Shown: one piece after another, positions 25,390 to 39,377 of the stretch
Layout: every line of letters begins with the position of its first letter
How positions within the stretch are numbered: position 1 is the stretch's first letter
Assembly: GCA_026874595.1 (NCBI GenBank)
Contig: JAPPUL010000029.1
Coordinates: 27,710 to 91,709, forward strand
DNA: 64,000 bases
DNA from: Sipunculus nudus
Lineage: Eukaryota > Annelida > Sipuncula > Golfingiida > Sipunculidae
Direction: 5' to 3'
Translations under genes and position numbers: made by a program
The notes under the pieces: generated by a model
What the model was told of the DNA's origin: nothing
Databases searched by the model: none
What the model saw: only the letters and a program-made list of their open reading frames with translations

Positions 25390-26663
25390 GTCATACACTA
25401 ATATCTCGAAAGCAATTGTTCAGTTTTTGGAAAATTACCGCTAGGGGGCGCTGCACTGCAACCCCGTACCTACTATCATTGTTTAACCATATCTCCAAAA
25501 CTACACATTTTAGGTACATAAACTGTACACCATATGAATTGGCGTTTCGTGGCCTTTCTGCCCATGACCTCTTTTGTTTAATCATACACGGTCCCCGCAA
25601 ATTTTAGCAACTTTGTAAAAATTAAAACCCGCATGCACAAATACATATGCCATCACGCATGCATGCACGCGTTTTAGTATGAAAGACAGACACGCTTTCC
25701 CGTGACTGCAAAAATAATACCGTTCGCCGTATAAAATAAGTGACCACAGGCACTCTTTGCGGGCCGGTTTGCCATTTCTGTCGCGTTATAGTTTATTGCT
25801 TGCCGGAATCAGAGATTTCGACAAGTATGTTGATCAGTTCCGTTTGTTTGTTTGTCTGTATGTCCCCGCTCTACAGGCCACAATTTTGCACCAATCGTCC
25901 CGAAACTTATAGATAGAGTGTATAATCGGTTCTTCTCGGAGCCTGTTGTTTTTGGTCATGATCGGTCAAGGGTCAAGGTCAGGGTCACCAAAAAGCTCAA
26001 AAACGGTTTTTTCTTCATACCTTCGTCAAAAATAGCCGTAGGCACCTAATCTGTAGCCCGTTTTATTTGCCACTGCATGGCCACTTCCAACACTGCAAAA
26101 TTGCCTCATTTCGCTGTTACCATGGTTACGCAATTTTGGGGAGAAATCATGGAATTTCGTGATATTTTTCAAATTTGCAGCAATTTTCCTGATTCTGAGA
26201 TATTTTATGTAGCATAAGAATATCTCGAAACGGGTTTTTCAGATTTTGGAAATGGCCGCCAGGGGGCGTTGCAGATGAAAAAACATGAAAATTTGTTTTG
26301 GTGCTATACCTCCAGAACTATTAAACATTGGGCCATTTCCATCACAGCACCTTAAACTAGGGTCCATGGGCTTATTTTTGCGCATAGGTGCCAAAGTGCG
26401 CTATTGCCAGATTTCTCTATTTTTGGGGTAAAACCTTTGAATTTTGAAAATATGCAGTTTTCAGCTTCTAACTCTGTCAGTTTTTATGCTAGAGAGGTCA
26501 AAATTTTTGCATCTTGTAGCCCTTGGTGAGTTCTCGGTGATCCAACCAAAAATCTGGCAAAATCTCGCACCGTTTCTCGGCGAATGAGATTTCGCGATTT
26601 CACGGTGACATGCCCTATAGGCCACAGATATGCAGGCATCCTTTTGAAACTGATACATGTTAC
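25390..26663 (+). repeat. Unit 21, full length
   Basis: The counterpart of unit 11 in the second higher-order copy. Confidence 0.95.
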
Positions 26664-27937
26664 GTCATACACTAATATCTCGAAAGCAATTGTTCAGTTT
26701 TTGGAAAATTACCGCTAGGGGGCGCTGCACTGCAACCCCGTACCTACTATCATTGTTTAACCATATCTCCAAAACTACACATTTTAGGTACATAAACTGT
26801 ACACCATATGAATTGGCGTTTCGTGGCCTTTCTGCCCATGACCTCTTTTGTTTAATCATACACGGTCCCCGCAAATTTTAGCAACTTTGTAAAAATTAAA
26901 ACCCGCATGCACAAATACATATGCCATCACGCATGCATGCACGCGTTTTAGTATGAAAGACAGACACGCTTTCCCGTGACTGCAAAAATAATACCGTTCG
27001 CCGTATAAAATAAGTGACCACAGGCACTCTTTGCGGGCCGGTTTGCCATTTCTGTCGCGTTATAGTTTATTGCTTGCCGGAATCAGAGATTTCGACAAGT
27101 ATGTTGATCAGTTCCGTTTGTTTGTTTGTCTGTATGTCCCCGCTCTACAGGCCACAATTTTGCACCAATCGTCCCGAAACTTATAGACAGAGTGTATAAT
27201 CGGTTCTTCTCGGAGCCTGTTGTTTTTGGTCATGATCGGTCAAGGGTCAAGGTCAGGGTCACCAAAAAGCTCAAAAACGGTTTTTTCTTCATACCTTCGT
27301 CAAAAATAGCCGTAGGCACCTAATCTGTAGCCCGTTTTATTTGCCACTGCATGGCCACTTCCAACACTGCAAAATTGCCTCATTTCGCTGTTACCATGGT
27401 TACGCAATTTTGGGGAGAAATCATGGAATTTCGTGATATTTTTCAAATTTGCAGCAATTTTCCTGATTCTGAGATATTTTATGTAGCATAAGAATATCTC
27501 GAAACGGGTTTTTCAGATTTTGGAAATGGCCGCCAGGGGGCGTTGCAGATGAAAAAACATGAAAATTTGTTTTGGTGCTATACCTCCAGAACTATTAAAC
27601 ATTGGGCCATTTCCATCACAGCACCTTAAACTAGGGTCCATGGGCTTATTTTTGCGCATAGGTGCCAAAGTGCGCTATTGCCAGATTTCTCTATTTTTGG
27701 GGTAAAACCTTTGAATTTTGAAAATATGCAGTTTTCAGCTTCTAACTCTGTCAGTTTTTATGCTAGAGAGGTCAAAATTTTTGCATCTTGTAGCCCTTGG
27801 TGAGTTCTCGGTGATCCAACCAAAAATCTGGCAAAATCTCGCACCGTTTCTCGGCGAATGAGATTTCGCGATTTCACGGTGACATGCCCTATAGGCCACA
27901 GATATGCAGGCATCCTTTTGAAACTGATACATGTTAC
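26664..27937 (+). repeat. Unit 22, C525 variant
   Basis: C at 27188; the counterpart of unit 12. Confidence 0.93.
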
Positions 27938-29211
27938 GTCATACACTAATATCTCGAAAGCAATTGTTCAGTTTTTGGAAAATTACCGCTAGGGGGCGCT
28001 GCACTGCAACCCCGTACCTACTATCATTGTTTAACCATATCTCCAAAACTACACATTTTAGGTACATAAACTGTACACCATATGAATTGGCGTTTCGTGG
28101 CCTTTCTGCCCATGACCTCTTTTGTTTAATCATACACGGTCCCCGCAAATTTTAGCAACTTTGTAAAAATTAAAACCCGCATGCACAAATACATATGCCA
28201 TCACGCATGCATGCACGCGTTTTAGTATGAAAGACAGACACGCTTTCCCGTGACTGCAAAAATAATACCGTTCGCCGTATAAAATAAGTGACCACAGGCA
28301 CTCTTTGCGGGCCGGTTTGCCATTTCTGTCGCGTTATAGTTTATTGCTTGCCGGAATCAGAGATTTCGACAAGTATGTTGATCAGTTCCGTTTGTTTGTT
28401 TGTCTGTATGTCCCCGCTCTACAGGCCACAATTTTGCACCAATCGTCCCGAAACTTATAGATAGAGTGTATAATCGGTTCTTCTCGGAGCCTGTTGTTTT
28501 TGGTCATGATCGGTCAAGGGTCAAGGTCAGGGTCACCAAAAAGCTCAAAAACGGTTTTTTCTTCATACCTTCGTCAAAAATAGCCGTAGGCACCTAATCT
28601 GTAGCCCGTTTTATTTGCCACTGCATGGCCACTTCCAACACTGCAAAATTGCCTCATTTCGCTGTTACCATGGTTACGCAATTTTGGGGAGAAATCATGG
28701 AATTTCGTGATATTTTTCAAATTTGCAGCAATTTTCCTGATTCTGAGATATTTTATGTAGCATAAGAATATCTCGAAACGGGTTTTTCAGATTTTGGAAA
28801 TGGCCGCCAGGGGGCGTTGCAGATGAAAAAACATGAAAATTTGTTTTGGTGCTATACCTCCAGAACTATTAAACATTGGGCCATTTCCATCACAGCACCT
28901 TAAACTAGGGTCCATGGGCTTATTTTTGCGCATAGGTGCCAAAGTGCGCTATTGCCAGATTTCTCTATTTTTGGGGTAAAACCTTTGAATTTTGAAAATA
29001 TGCAGTTTTCAGCTTCTAACTCTGTCAGTTTTTATGCTAGAGAGGTCAAAATTTTTGCATCTTGTAGCCCTTGGTGAGTTCTCGGTGATCCAACCAAAAA
29101 TCTGGCAAAATCTCGCACCGTTTCTCGGCGAATGAGATTTCGCGATTTCACGGTGACATGCCCTATAGGCCACAGATATGCAGGCTTCCTTTTGAAACTG
29201 ATACATGTTAC
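27938..29211 (+). repeat. Unit 23, T1249 variant
   Basis: T at 29186; the counterpart of unit 13 and the only other unit with this change. Confidence 0.93.
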
Positions 29212-32200
29212 GTCATACACTAATATCTCGAAAGCAATTGTTCAGTTTTTGGAAAATTACCGCTAGGGGGCGCTGCACTGCAACCCCGTACCTACTATCA
29301 TTGTTTAACCATATCTCCAAAACTACACATTTTAGGTACATAAACTGTACACCATATGAATTGGCGTTTCGTGGCCTTTCTGCCCATGACCTCTTTTGTT
29401 TAATCATACACGGTCCCCGCAAATTTTAGCAACTTTGTAAAAATTAAAACCCGCATGCACAAATACATATGCCATCACGCATGCATGCACGCGTTTTAGT
29501 ATGAAAGACAGACACGCTTTCCCGTGACTGCAAAAATAATACCGTTCGCCGTATAAAATAAGTGACCACAGGCACTCTTTGCGGGCCGGTTTGCCATTTC
29601 TGTCGCGTTATAGTTTATTGCTTGCCGGAATCAGAGATTTCGACAAGTATGTTGATCAGTTCCGTTTGTTTGTTTGTCTGTATGTCCCCGCTCTACAGGC
29701 CACAATTTTGCACCAATCGTCCCGAAACTTATAGATAGAGTGTATAATCGGTTCTTCTCGGAGCCTGTTGTTTTTGGTCATGATCGGTCAAGGGTCAAGG
29801 TCAGGGTCACCAAAAAGCTCAAAAACGGTTTTTTCTTCATACCTTCGTCAAAAATAGCCGTAGGCACCTAATCTGTAGCCCGTTTTATTTGCCACTGCAT
29901 GGCCACTTCCAACACTGCAAAATTGCCTCATTTCGCTGTTACCATGGTTACGCAATTTTGGGGAGAAATCATGGAATTTCGTGATATTTTTCAAATTTGC
30001 AGCAATTTTCCTGATTCTGAGATATTTTATGTAGCATAAGAATATCTCGAAACGGGTTTTTCAGATTTTGGAAATGGCCGCCAGGGGGCGTTGCAGATGA
30101 AAAAACATGAAAATTTGTTTTGGTGCTATACCTCCAGAACTATTAAACATTGGGCCATTTCCATCACAGCACCTTAAACTAGGGTCCATGGGCTTATTTT
30201 TGCGCATAGGTGCCAAAGTGCGCTATTGCCAGATTTCTCTATTTTTGGGGTAAAACCTTTGAATTTTGAAAATATGCAGTTTTCAGCTTCTAACTCTGTC
30301 AGTTTTTATGCTAGAGAGGTCAAAATTTTTGCATCTTGTAGCCCTTGGTGAGTTCTCGGTGATCCAACCAAAAATCTGGCAAAATCTCGCACCGTTTCTC
30401 GGCGAATGAGATTTCGCGATTTCACGGTGACATGCCCTATAGGCCACAGATATGCAGGCATCCTTTTGAAACTGATACATGTTACGTCATACACTAATAT
30501 CTCGAAAGCAATTGTTCAGTTTTTGGAAAATTACCGCTAGGGGGCGCTGCACTGCAACCCCGTACCTACTATCATTGTTTAACCATATCTCCAAAACTAC
30601 ACATTTTAGGTACATAAACTGTACACCATATGAATTGGCGTTTCGTGGCCTTTCTGCCCATGACCTCTTTTGTTTAATCATACACGGTCCCCGCAAATTT
30701 TAGCAACTTTGTAAAAATTAAAACCCGCATGCACAAATACATATGCCATCACGCATGCATGCACGCGTTTTAGTATGAAAGACAGACACGCTTTCCCGTG
30801 ACTGCAAAAATAATACCGTTCGCCGTATAAAATAAGTGACCACAGGCACTCTTTGCGGGCCGGTTTGCCATTTCTGTCGCGTTATAGTTTATTGCTTGCC
30901 GGAATCAGAGATTTCGACAAGTATGTTGATCAGTTCCGTTTGTTTGTTTGTCTGTATGTCCCCGCTCTACAGGCCACAATTTTGCACCAATCGTCCCGAA
31001 ACTTATAGATAGAGTGTATAATCGGTTCTTCTCGGAGCCTGTTGTTTTTGGTCATGATCGGTCAAGGGTCAAGGTCAGGGTCACCAAAAAGCTCAAAAAC
31101 GGTTTTTTCTTCATACCTTCGTCAAAAATAGCCGTAGGCACCTAATCTGTAGCCCGTTTTATTTGCCACTGCATGGCCACTTCCAACACTGCAAAATTGC
31201 CTCATTTCGCTGTTACCATGGTTACGCAATTTTGGGGAGAAATCATGGAATTTCGTGATATTTTTCAAATTTGCAGCAATTTTCCTGATTCTGAGATATT
31301 TTATGTAGCATAAGAATATCTCGAAACGGGTTTTTCAGATTTTGGAAATGGCCGCCAGGGGGCGTTGCAGATGAAAAAACATGAAAATTTGTTTTGGTGC
31401 TATACCTCCAGAACTATTAAACATTGGGCCATTTCCATCACAGCACCTTAAACTAGGGTCCATGGGCTTATTTTTGCGCATAGGTGCCAAAGTGCGCTAT
31501 TGCCAGATTTCTCTATTTTTGGGGTAAAACCTTTGAATTTTGAAAATATGCAGTTTTCAGCTTCTAACTCTGTCAGTTTTTATGCTAGAGAGGTCAAAAT
31601 TTTTGCATCTTGTAGCCCTTGGTGAGTTCTCGGTGATCCAACCAAAAATCTGGCAAAATCTCGCACCGTTTCTCGGCGAATGAGATTTCGCGATTTCACG
31701 GTGACATGCCCTATAGGCCACAGATATGCAGGCATCCTTTTGAAACTGATACATGTTACGTCATACACTAATATCTCGAAAGCAATTGTTCAGTTTTTGG
31801 AAAATTACCGCTAGGGGGCGCTGCACTGCAACCCCGTACCTACTATCATTGTTTAACCATATCTCCAAAACTACACATTTTAGGTACATAAACTGTACAC
31901 CATATGAATTGGCGTTTCGTGGCCTTTCTGCCCATGACCTCTTTTGTTTAATCATACACGGTCCCCGCAAATTTTAGCAACTTTGTAAAAATTAAAACCC
32001 GCATGCACAAATACATATGCCATCACGCATGCATGCACGCGTTTTAGTATGAAAGACAGACACGCTTTCCCGTGACTGCAAAAATAATACCGTTCGCCGT
32101 ATAAAATAAGTGACCACAGGCACTCTTTGCGGGCCGGTTTGCCATTTCTGTCGCGTTATAGTTTATTGCTTGCCGGAATCAGAGATTTCGACAAGTATGT

Positions 32201-33033
32201 TGATCAGTTCCGTTTGTTTGTTTGTCTGTATGTCCCCGCTCTACAGGCCACAATTTTGCACCAATCGTCCCGAAACTTATAGATAGAGTGTATAATCGGT
32301 TCTTCTCGGAGCCTGTTGTTTTTGGTCATGATCGGTCAAGGGTCAAGGTCAGGGTCACCAAAAAGCTCAAAAACGGTTTTTTCTTCATACCTTCGTCAAA
32401 AATAGCCGTAGGCACCTAATCTGTAGCCCGTTTTATTTGCCACTGCATGGCCACTTCCAACACTGCAAAATTGCCTCATTTCGCTGTTACCATGGTTACG
32501 CAATTTTGGGGAGAAATCATGGAATTTCGTGATATTTTTCAAATTTGCAGCAATTTTCCTGATTCTGAGATATTTTATGTAGCATAAGAATATCTCGAAA
32601 CGGGTTTTTCAGATTTTGGAAATGGCCGCCAGGGGGCGTTGCAGATGAAAAAACATGAAAATTTGTTTTGGTGCTATACCTCCAGAACTATTAAACATTG
32701 GGCCATTTCCATCACAGCACCTTAAACTAGGGTCCATGGGCTTATTTTTGCGCATAGGTGCCAAAGTGCGCTATTGCCAGATTTCTCTATTTTTGGGGTA
32801 AAACCTTTGAATTTTGAAAATATGCAGTTTTCAGCTTCTAACTCTGTCAGTTTTTATGCTAGAGAGGTCAAAATTTTTGCATCTTGTAGCCCTTGGTGAG
32901 TTCTCGGTGATCCAACCAAAAATCTGGCAAAATCTCGCACCGTTTCTCGGCGAATGAGATTTCGCGATTTCACGGTGACATGCCCTATAGGCCACAGATA
33001 TGCAGGCATCCTTTTGAAACTGATACATGTTAC
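29212..33033 (+). repeat. Units 24-26, full length
   Basis: Counterparts of units 14-16, with no variant noticed. Confidence 0.95.
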
Positions 33034-35555
33034 GTCATACACTAATATCTCGAAAGCAATTGTTCAGTTTTTGGAAAATTACCGCTAGGGGGCGCTGCAC
33101 TGCAACCCCGTACCTACTATCATTGTTTAACCATATCTCCAAAACTACACATTTTAGGTACATAAACTGTACACCATATGAATTGGCGTTTCGTGGCCTT
33201 TCTGCCCATGACCTCTTTTGTTTAATCATACACGGTCCCCGCAAATTTTAGCAACTTTGTAAAAATTAAAACCCGCATGCACAAATACATATGCCATCAC
33301 GCATGCATGCACGCGTTTTAGTATGAAAGACAGACACGCTTTCCCGTGACTGCAAAAATAATACCGTTCGCCGTATAAAATAAGTGACCACAGGCACTCT
33401 TTGCGGGCCGGTTTGCCATTTCTGTCGCGTTATAGTTTATTGCTTGCCGGAATCAGAGATTTCGACAAGTATGTTGATCAGTTCCGTTTGTTTGTTTGTC
33501 TGTATGTCCCCGCTCTACAGGCCACAATTTTGCACCAATCGTCCCGAAACTTATAGATAGAGTGTATAATCGGTTCTTCTCGGAGCCTGTTGTTTTTGGT
33601 CATGATCGGTCAAGGGTCAAGGTCAGGGTCACCAAAAAGCTCAAAAACGGTTTTTTCTTCATACCTTCGTCAAAAATAGCCGTAGGCACCTAATCTGTAG
33701 CCCGTTTTATTTGCCACTGCATGGCCACTTCCAACACTGCAAAATTGCCTCATTGGTTACGCAATTTTGGGGAGAAATCATGGAATTTCGTGATATTTTT
33801 CAAATTTGCAGCAATTTTCCTGATTCTGAGATATTTTATGTAGCATAAGAATATCTCGAAACGGGTTTTTCAGATTTTGGAAATGGCCGCCAGGGGGCGT
33901 TGCAGATGAAAAAACATGAAAATTTGTTTTGGTGCTATACCTCCAGAACTATTAAACATTGGGCCATTTCCATCACAGCACCTTAAACTAGGGTCCATGG
34001 GCTTATTTTTGCGCATAGGTGCCAAAGTGCGCTATTGCCAGATTTCTCTATTTTTGGGGTAAAACCTTTGAATTTTGAAAATATGCAGTTTTCAGCTTCT
34101 AACTCTGTCAGTTTTTATGCTAGAGAGGTCAAAATTTTTGCATCTTGTAGCCCTTGGTGAGTTCTCGGTGATCCAACCAAAAATCTGGCAAAATCTCGCA
34201 CCGTTTCTCGGCGAATGAGATTTCGCGATTTCACGGTGACATGCCCTATAGGCCACAGATATGCAGGCATCCTTTTGAAACTGATACATGTTACGTCATA
34301 CACTAATATCTCGAAAGCAATTGTTCAGTTTTTGGAAAATTACCGCTAGGGGGCGCTGCACTGCAACCCCGTACCTACTATCATTGTTTAACCATATCTC
34401 CAAAACTACACATTTTAGGTACATAAACTGTACACCATATGAATTGGCGTTTCGTGGCCTTTCTGCCCATGACCTCTTTTGTTTAATCATACACGGTCCC
34501 CGCAAATTTTAGCAACTTTGTAAAAATTAAAACCCGCATGCACAAATACATATGCCATCACGCATGCATGCACGCGTTTTAGTATGAAAGACAGACACGC
34601 TTTCCCGTGACTGCAAAAATAATACCGTTCGCCGTATAAAATAAGTGACCACAGGCACTCTTTGCGGGCCGGTTTGCCATTTCTGTCGCGTTATAGTTTA
34701 TTGCTTGCCGGAATCAGAGATTTCGACAAGTATGTTGATCAGTTCCGTTTGTTTGTTTGTCTGTATGTCCCCGCTCTACAGGCCACAATTTTGCACCAAT
34801 CGTCCCGAAACTTATAGATAGAGTGTATAATCGGTTCTTCTCGGAGCCTGTTGTTTTTGGTCATGATCGGTCAAGGGTCAAGGTCAGGGTCACCAAAAAG
34901 CTCAAAAACGGTTTTTTCTTCATACCTTCGTCAAAAATAGCCGTAGGCACCTAATCTGTAGCCCGTTTTATTTGCCACTGCATGGCCACTTCCAACACTG
35001 CAAAATTGCCTCATTGGTTACGCAATTTTGGGGAGAAATCATGGAATTTCGTGATATTTTTCAAATTTGCAGCAATTTTCCTGATTCTGAGATATTTTAT
35101 GTAGCATAAGAATATCTCGAAACGGGTTTTTCAGATTTTGGAAATGGCCGCCAGGGGGCGTTGCAGATGAAAAAACATGAAAATTTGTTTTGGTGCTATA
35201 CCTCCAGAACTATTAAACATTGGGCCATTTCCATCACAGCACCTTAAACTAGGGTCCATGGGCTTATTTTTGCGCATAGGTGCCAAAGTGCGCTATTGCC
35301 AGATTTCTCTATTTTTGGGGTAAAACCTTTGAATTTTGAAAATATGCAGTTTTCAGCTTCTAACTCTGTCAGTTTTTATGCTAGAGAGGTCAAAATTTTT
35401 GCATCTTGTAGCCCTTGGTGAGTTCTCGGTGATCCAACCAAAAATCTGGCAAAATCTCGCACCGTTTCTCGGCGAATGAGATTTCGCGATTTCACGGTGA
35501 CATGCCCTATAGGCCACAGATATGCAGGCATCCTTTTGAAACTGATACATGTTAC
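33034..35555 (+). repeat. Units 27-28, 13-bp-deletion type
   Basis: The last deletion units in the window, with junctions at 33753 and 35014. All later complete units keep the 13 bp. Confidence 0.95.
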
Positions 35556-38500
35556 GTCATACACTAATATCTCGAAAGCAATTGTTCAGTTTTTGGAAAA
35601 TTACCGCTAGGGGGCGCTGCACTGCAACCCCGTACCTACTATCATTGTTTAACCATATCTCCAAAACTACACATTTTAGGTACATAAACTGTACACCATA
35701 TGAATTGGCGTTTCGTGGCCTTTCTGCCCATGACCTCTTTTGTTTAATCATACACGGTCCCCGCAAATTTTAGCAACTTTGTAAAAATTAAAACCCGCAT
35801 GCACAAATACATATGCCATCACGCATGCATGCACGCGTTTTAGTATGAAAGACAGACACGCTTTCCCGTGACTGCAAAAATAATACCGTTCGCCGTATAA
35901 AATAAGTGACCACAGGCACTCTTTGCGGGCCGGTTTGCCATTTCTGTCGCGTTATAGTTTATTGCTTGCCGGAATCAGAGATTTCGACAAGTATGTTGAT
36001 CAGTTCCGTTTGTTTGTTTGTCTGTATGTCCCCGCTCTACAGGCCACAATTTTGCACCAATCGTCCCGAAACTTATAGATAGAGTGTATAATCGGTTCTT
36101 CTCGGAGCCTGTTGTTTTTGGTCATGATCGGTCAAGGGTCAAGGTCAGGGTCACCAAAAAGCTCAAAAACGGTTTTTTCTTCATACCTTCGTCAAAAATA
36201 GCCGTAGGCACCTAATCTGTAGCCCGTTTTATTTGCCACTGCATGGCCACTTCCAACACTGCAAAATTGCCTCATTTCGCTGTTACCATGGTTACGCAAT
36301 TTTGGGGAGAAATCATGGAATTTCGTGATATTTTTCAAATTTGCAGCAATTTTCCTGATTCTGAGATATTTTATGTAGCATAAGAATATCTCGAAACGGG
36401 TTTTTCAGATTTTGGAAATGGCCGCCAGGGGGCGTTGCAGATGAAAAAACATGAAAATTTGTTTTGGTGCTATACCTCCAGAACTATTAAACATTGGGCC
36501 ATTTCCATCACAGCACCTTAAACTAGGGTCCATGGGCTTATTTTTGCGCATAGGTGCCAAAGTGCGCTATTGCCAGATTTCTCTATTTTTGGGGTAAAAC
36601 CTTTGAATTTTGAAAATATGCAGTTTTCAGCTTCTAACTCTGTCAGTTTTTATGCTAGAGAGGTCAAAATTTTTGCATCTTGTAGCCCTTGGTGAGTTCT
36701 CGGTGATCCAACCAAAAATCTGGCAAAATCTCGCACCGTTTCTCGGCGAATGAGATTTCGCGATTTCACGGTGACATGCCCTATAGGCCACAGATATGCA
36801 GGCATCCTTTTGAAACTGATACATGTTACGTCATACACTAATATCTCGAAAGCAATTGTTCAGTTTTTGGAAAATTACCGCTAGGGGGCGCTGCACTGCA
36901 ACCCCGTACCTACTATCATTGTTTAACCATATCTCCAAAACTACACATTTTAGGTACATAAACTGTACACCATATGAATTGGCGTTTCGTGGCCTTTCTG
37001 CCCATGACCTCTTTTGTTTAATCATACACGGTCCCCGCAAATTTTAGCAACTTTGTAAAAATTAAAACCCGCATGCACAAATACATATGCCATCACGCAT
37101 GCATGCACGCGTTTTAGTATGAAAGACAGACACGCTTTCCCGTGACTGCAAAAATAATACCGTTCGCCGTATAAAATAAGTGACCACAGGCACTCTTTGC
37201 GGGCCGGTTTGCCATTTCTGTCGCGTTATAGTTTATTGCTTGCCGGAATCAGAGATTTCGACAAGTATGTTGATCAGTTCCGTTTGTTTGTTTGTCTGTA
37301 TGTCCCCGCTCTACAGGCCACAATTTTGCACCAATCGTCCCGAAACTTATAGATAGAGTGTATAATCGGTTCTTCTCGGAGCCTGTTGTTTTTGGTCATG
37401 ATCGGTCAAGGGTCAAGGTCAGGGTCACCAAAAAGCTCAAAAACGGTTTTTTCTTCATACCTTCGTCAAAAATAGCCGTAGGCACCTAATCTGTAGCCCG
37501 TTTTATTTGCCACTGCATGGCCACTTCCAACACTGCAAAATTGCCTCATTTCGCTGTTACCATGGTTACGCAATTTTGGGGAGAAATCATGGAATTTCGT
37601 GATATTTTTCAAATTTGCAGCAATTTTCCTGATTCTGAGATATTTTATGTAGCATAAGAATATCTCGAAACGGGTTTTTCAGATTTTGGAAATGGCCGCC
37701 AGGGGGCGTTGCAGATGAAAAAACATGAAAATTTGTTTTGGTGCTATACCTCCAGAACTATTAAACATTGGGCCATTTCCATCACAGCACCTTAAACTAG
37801 GGTCCATGGGCTTATTTTTGCGCATAGGTGCCAAAGTGCGCTATTGCCAGATTTCTCTATTTTTGGGGTAAAACCTTTGAATTTTGAAAATATGCAGTTT
37901 TCAGCTTCTAACTCTGTCAGTTTTTATGCTAGAGAGGTCAAATTTTTTGCATCTTGTAGCCCTTGGTGAGTTCTCGGTGATCCAACCAAAAATCTGGCAA
38001 AATCTCGCACCGTTTCTCGGCGAATGAGATTTCGCGATTTCACGGTGACATGCCCTATAGGCCACAGATATGCAGGCATCCTTTTGAAACTGATACATGT
38101 TACGTCATACACTAATATCTCGAAAGCAATTGTTCAGTTTTTGGAAAATTACCGCTAGGGGGCGCTGCACTGCAACCCCGTACCTACTATCATTGTTTAA
38201 CCATATCTCCAAAACTACACATTTTAGGTACATAAACTGTACACCATATGAATTGGCGTTTCGTGGCCTTTCTGCCCATGACCTCTTTTGTTTAATCATA
38301 CACGGTCCCCGCAAATTTTAGCAACTTTGTAAAAATTAAAACCCGCATGCACAAATACATATGCCATCACGCATGCATGCACGCGTTTTAGTATGAAAGA
38401 CAGACACGCTTTCCCGTGACTGCAAAAATAATACCGTTCGCCGTATAAAATAAGTGACCACAGGCACTCTTTGCGGGCCGGTTTGCCATTTCTGTCGCGT

Positions 38501-39377
38501 TATAGTTTATTGCTTGCCGGAATCAGAGATTTCGACAAGTATGTTGATCAGTTCCGTTTGTTTGTTTGTCTGTATGTCCCCGCTCTACAGGCCACAATTT
38601 TGCACCAATCGTCCCGAAACTTATAGATAGAGTGTATAATCGGTTCTTCTCGGAGCCTGTTGTTTTTGGTCATGATCGGTCAAGGGTCAAGGTCAGGGTC
38701 ACCAAAAAGCTCAAAAACGGTTTTTTCTTCATACCTTCGTCAAAAATAGCCGTAGGCACCTAATCTGTAGCCCGTTTTATTTGCCACTGCATGGCCACTT
38801 CCAACACTGCAAAATTGCCTCATTTCGCTGTTACCATGGTTACGCAATTTTGGGGAGAAATCATGGAATTTCGTGATATTTTTCAAATTTGCAGCAATTT
38901 TCCTGATTCTGAGATATTTTATGTAGCATAAGAATATCTCGAAACGGGTTTTTCAGATTTTGGAAATGGCCGCCAGGGGGCGTTGCAGATGAAAAAACAT
39001 GAAAATTTGTTTTGGTGCTATACCTCCAGAACTATTAAACATTGGGCCATTTCCATCACAGCACCTTAAACTAGGGTCCATGGGCTTATTTTTGCGCATA
39101 GGTGCCAAAGTGCGCTATTGCCAGATTTCTCTATTTTTGGGGTAAAACCTTTGAATTTTGAAAATATGCAGTTTTCAGCTTCTAACTCTGTCAGTTTTTA
39201 TGCTAGAGAGGTCAAAATTTTTGCATCTTGTAGCCCTTGGTGAGTTCTCGGTGATCCAACCAAAAATCTGGCAAAATCTCGCACCGTTTCTCGGCGAATG
39301 AGATTTCGCGATTTCACGGTGACATGCCCTATAGGCCACAGATATGCAGGCATCCTTTTGAAACTGATACATGTTAC
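35556..39377 (+). repeat. Units 29-31, full length
   Basis: Three 1,274-bp units. Unit 30 has a private A-to-T at 37943 inside an A/T run. Confidence 0.95.

Larger units (their letters stand above)
22868..35555 (+). repeat. Higher-order repeat copy 2 (units 19-28, 12,688 bp)
   Basis: It repeats the variant order of copy 1: deletion junctions at 23587 and 24848, C525 at 27188, T1249 at 29186, and deletion junctions at 33753 and 35014. Every marker lies exactly 12,688 bp from its partner. This fits a single recent ten-unit duplication, by unequal exchange or in the assembly. Confidence 0.8.
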
